Part shown: piece by piece, positions 5,613 to 6,697 of the stretch
How positions within the stretch are numbered: position 1 is the stretch's first letter
Layout of the letters: each line of letters starts with the position of its first letter
DNA from: an uncultured Treponema sp.
GTDB lineage: Bacteria; Spirochaetota; Spirochaetia; Treponematales; Treponemataceae
Reading direction: 5' to 3'
Length of the DNA: 6,697 bases
Assembly (NCBI GenBank): GCA_946403565.1
Contig: CAMJAJ010000076.1
Location: 1 to 6,697 of the forward strand
Made by a program: the position numbers and the translations under genes
The notes under the pieces: generated by a model
The model's database searches: none
What the model was told of the DNA's origin: nothing
What the model saw: the letters and a program-made list of their open reading frames with translations, nothing else

Positions 5613-5641
5613 TTGCAACAGCCTGTTTTTTTGTGTAGTAT
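5613..5641 (+). promoter_or_regulatory. Promoter of the PTS IIC-like gene
   Basis: TTGCAA (5613-5618) and TAGTAT (5636-5641), each four of six consensus bases, are 17 bases apart with a T-rich spacer (seven T's). Ten bases separate the -10 from the ATG at 5652 and contain no Shine-Dalgarno, so a leader of about four bases is predicted. The -35 hexamer is identical to that of the coiled-coil/glycosyltransferase operon. Confidence 0.5.
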
Positions 5642-5651
5642 TGCCTCCACA

Positions 5652-6697
5652 ATGAACAAATACGCAAAACGATATCTGATTGATGCCTTGGGCGGAATGG
5701 CCCAGGGACTGTTCGCCTCCCTTCTGGTGGGCACGATTGTAAAGACGCTCGGCCAGCTCCTGCTCAAGCTGGGGTCAAGCCCCGTCTTCCAGTTCCTTGT
5801 CGATGCGGGCAACTTTGCCGGAAGCGCTCCGATTGTCGGTGCGGCCATGGCGGTCGCCATCGGCTATTCGCTCAAGGCCCCGGCCCTCGTGCTTTTCTCG
5901 CTCGCCGCCGTCGGTTCCGCGAGCAACCAGCTGGGCGGTGCGGGCGGCCCCCTTTCCGTCCTCGTCATCGCCGTGATAGCCTGCGAGCTTGGCACGCTTG
6001 TCAGCAAGAAGACCAAGGTTGACATCCTCGTCACCCCGCTGGTGACCCTGCTCTCCGGCTGCCTGCTTGCCGTCCTGACCGCCAAGTGGATCGGCCTCGG
6101 TGCCTCTTCCGTGGGCAACCTGATCATGTGGGCGACCAAGCTGCACCCCTTCGTGATGGGCATCATCGTTTCTGTCGTCGTCGGCATTGTGCTGACCCTG
6201 CCGATTTCTTCCGCCGCCATCTGCATGGCGCTCGGACTGACCGGCCTTGCCGGTGGTGCCGCCGTCGCGGGCTGCTCCGCCAACATGGTGGGCTTTGCTG
6301 TCCTTTCCTTCCGCGAGAACAAGTGGGGCGGTCTGGTCAGCCAGGGTCTCGGCACCTCCATGCTCCAGATGCCCAACATCGTCAAGAATCCGCGCGTGTG
6401 GCTTCCCGCCATCCTCGCCTCCGCGATAACCGGCCCCATCTCCACCTGCCTCTTCAAGCTTGAGATGAACGGTGCGCCGGTCAGCAGCGGCATGGGAACC
6501 TGCGGCTTTGTCGGACAGATCGGCATGATTACCGGCTGGTACTCGCCGGTGGAAAGCGCGGTCGCCCAGGGTGCCACGGCCATCACTCCCGGTGTAGTGG
6601 AATGGATGGGACTCATCCTAGTAAGCTTCGTCCTCCCCGCCGTTTTGTCCTGGGCCTTCGGCATCTTCTTCCGCAAGATCGGCTGGATAAAGGAAGG
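5652..6697 (+). CDS. PTS_EIIC_2 (PfoR-like) membrane protein, C-terminus cut by window edge
   Basis: The frame is open from ATG 5652 to the right edge (348 codons). It encodes a polytopic inner-membrane protein with hydrophobic segments near residues 13-36, 57-92, 100-117, 124-145, 166-217, 248-268 and 317-340. Typical stretches of the PTS_EIIC_2/PfoR family include QGLGTSMLQMPNIVKNP (231-247), ITGPISTCLFKLE (259-271) and GMGTCGFVGQIG (280-291). The family is named after Clostridium perfringens PfoR and is related to the membrane-spanning IIC part of phosphotransferase sugar importers. Its members are about 350 residues, so little is missing. No IIA or IIB domain is fused or adjacent upstream, so sugar transport is not shown; a transport or sensory role is inferred. 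The start follows a promoter by ten bases without a Shine-Dalgarno. Confidence 0.87.
   Translation, partial: MNKYAKRYLIDALGGMAQGLFASLLVGTIVKTLGQLLLKLGSSPVFQFLVDAGNFAGSAPIVGAAMAVAIGYSLKAPALVLFSLAAVGSASNQLGGAGGPLSVLVIAVIACELGTLVSKKTKVDILVTPLVTLLSGCLLAVLTAKWIGLGASSVGNLIMWATKLHPFVMGIIVSVVVGIVLTLPISSAAICMALGLTGLAGGAAVAGCSANMVGFAVLSFRENKWGGLVSQGLGTSMLQMPNIVKNPRVWLPAILASAITGPISTCLFKLEMNGAPVSSGMGTCGFVGQIGMITGWYSPVESAVAQGATAITPGVVEWMGLILVSFVLPAVLSWAFGIFFRKIGWIKE

Noticed and set aside
5864..6676. A 270-codon minus-strand frame opposite the PTS IIC gene
   Set aside because: The plus-strand frame encodes a recognisable PTS_EIIC_2 membrane protein. The reverse translation is low-complexity Pro/Thr/Ala-rich and matches nothing.
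1..6697. CRISPR array, tRNA/rRNA, insertion sequence, prophage or toxin-antitoxin genes
   Set aside because: I saw no regularly spaced repeats, cloverleaf sequence, transposase or integrase motifs, or small toxin-antitoxin pair on either strand.

Overview
The window is GC-rich bacterial chromosome (roughly 60% G+C by eye) with seven complete or nearly complete genes and the tail of an eighth. It has no RNA genes, mobile elements or CRISPR arrays. The gene set suggests a didermic bacterium: a secreted TPR-like/LysM protein, a LolD/MacB-type ATPase, a SlyX-family protein, a two-module GT4 glycosyltransferase and a PfoR-type PTS IIC protein. A spirochaete of the Treponema group is my best guess, from the style of the LysM protein and its acidic upstream partner. 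This is inference, and no sequence here proves the taxon.

Layout. Bases 1-866 (+) hold the acidic C-terminus of an unidentified protein, overlapping by ATGA a secreted TPR-like/LysM protein. This unit ends in two tandem hairpins (884-957). Bases 999-1742 (+) hold a stand-alone LolD/MacB-type ABC ATPase. Convergent to it, 4440-1820 (-) is a two-gene unit: a small C-terminal coiled-coil protein and, overlapping it by GTGA, a 734-residue fusion of two GT4 glycosyltransferase modules. Bases 4774-4550 (-) encode a SlyX-family protein, divergent from a 2H phosphoesterase (2'-5' RNA ligase family, 4920-5537, +). From 5652 a polytopic PTS_EIIC_2 (PfoR-like) membrane protein runs off the right end with only a few residues probably missing.

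How the parts relate. The coiled-coil/glycosyltransferase pair looks like a surface-glycan assembly unit. The LysM protein is a probable peptidoglycan-binding envelope protein. The ABC ATPase probably powers a lipoprotein-release or MacB-like permease encoded elsewhere. The remaining genes are separately transcribed singletons.

The most notable signal concerns gene starts. All five genes that appear to begin a transcript (ABC ATPase, coiled-coil protein, SlyX, 2H phosphoesterase, PTS IIC) lack a Shine-Dalgarno sequence. Each has a sigma70-like promoter whose -10 hexamer ends only 6-10 bases before the start codon, which predicts mRNAs with 0-4-base leaders. The one internal cistron with a normally spaced ribosome-binding site is the LysM gene (GGAGG, 6 bases from ATG). 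This suggests a two-mode system in which operon-leading genes are leaderless and internal genes use Shine-Dalgarno or coupling.
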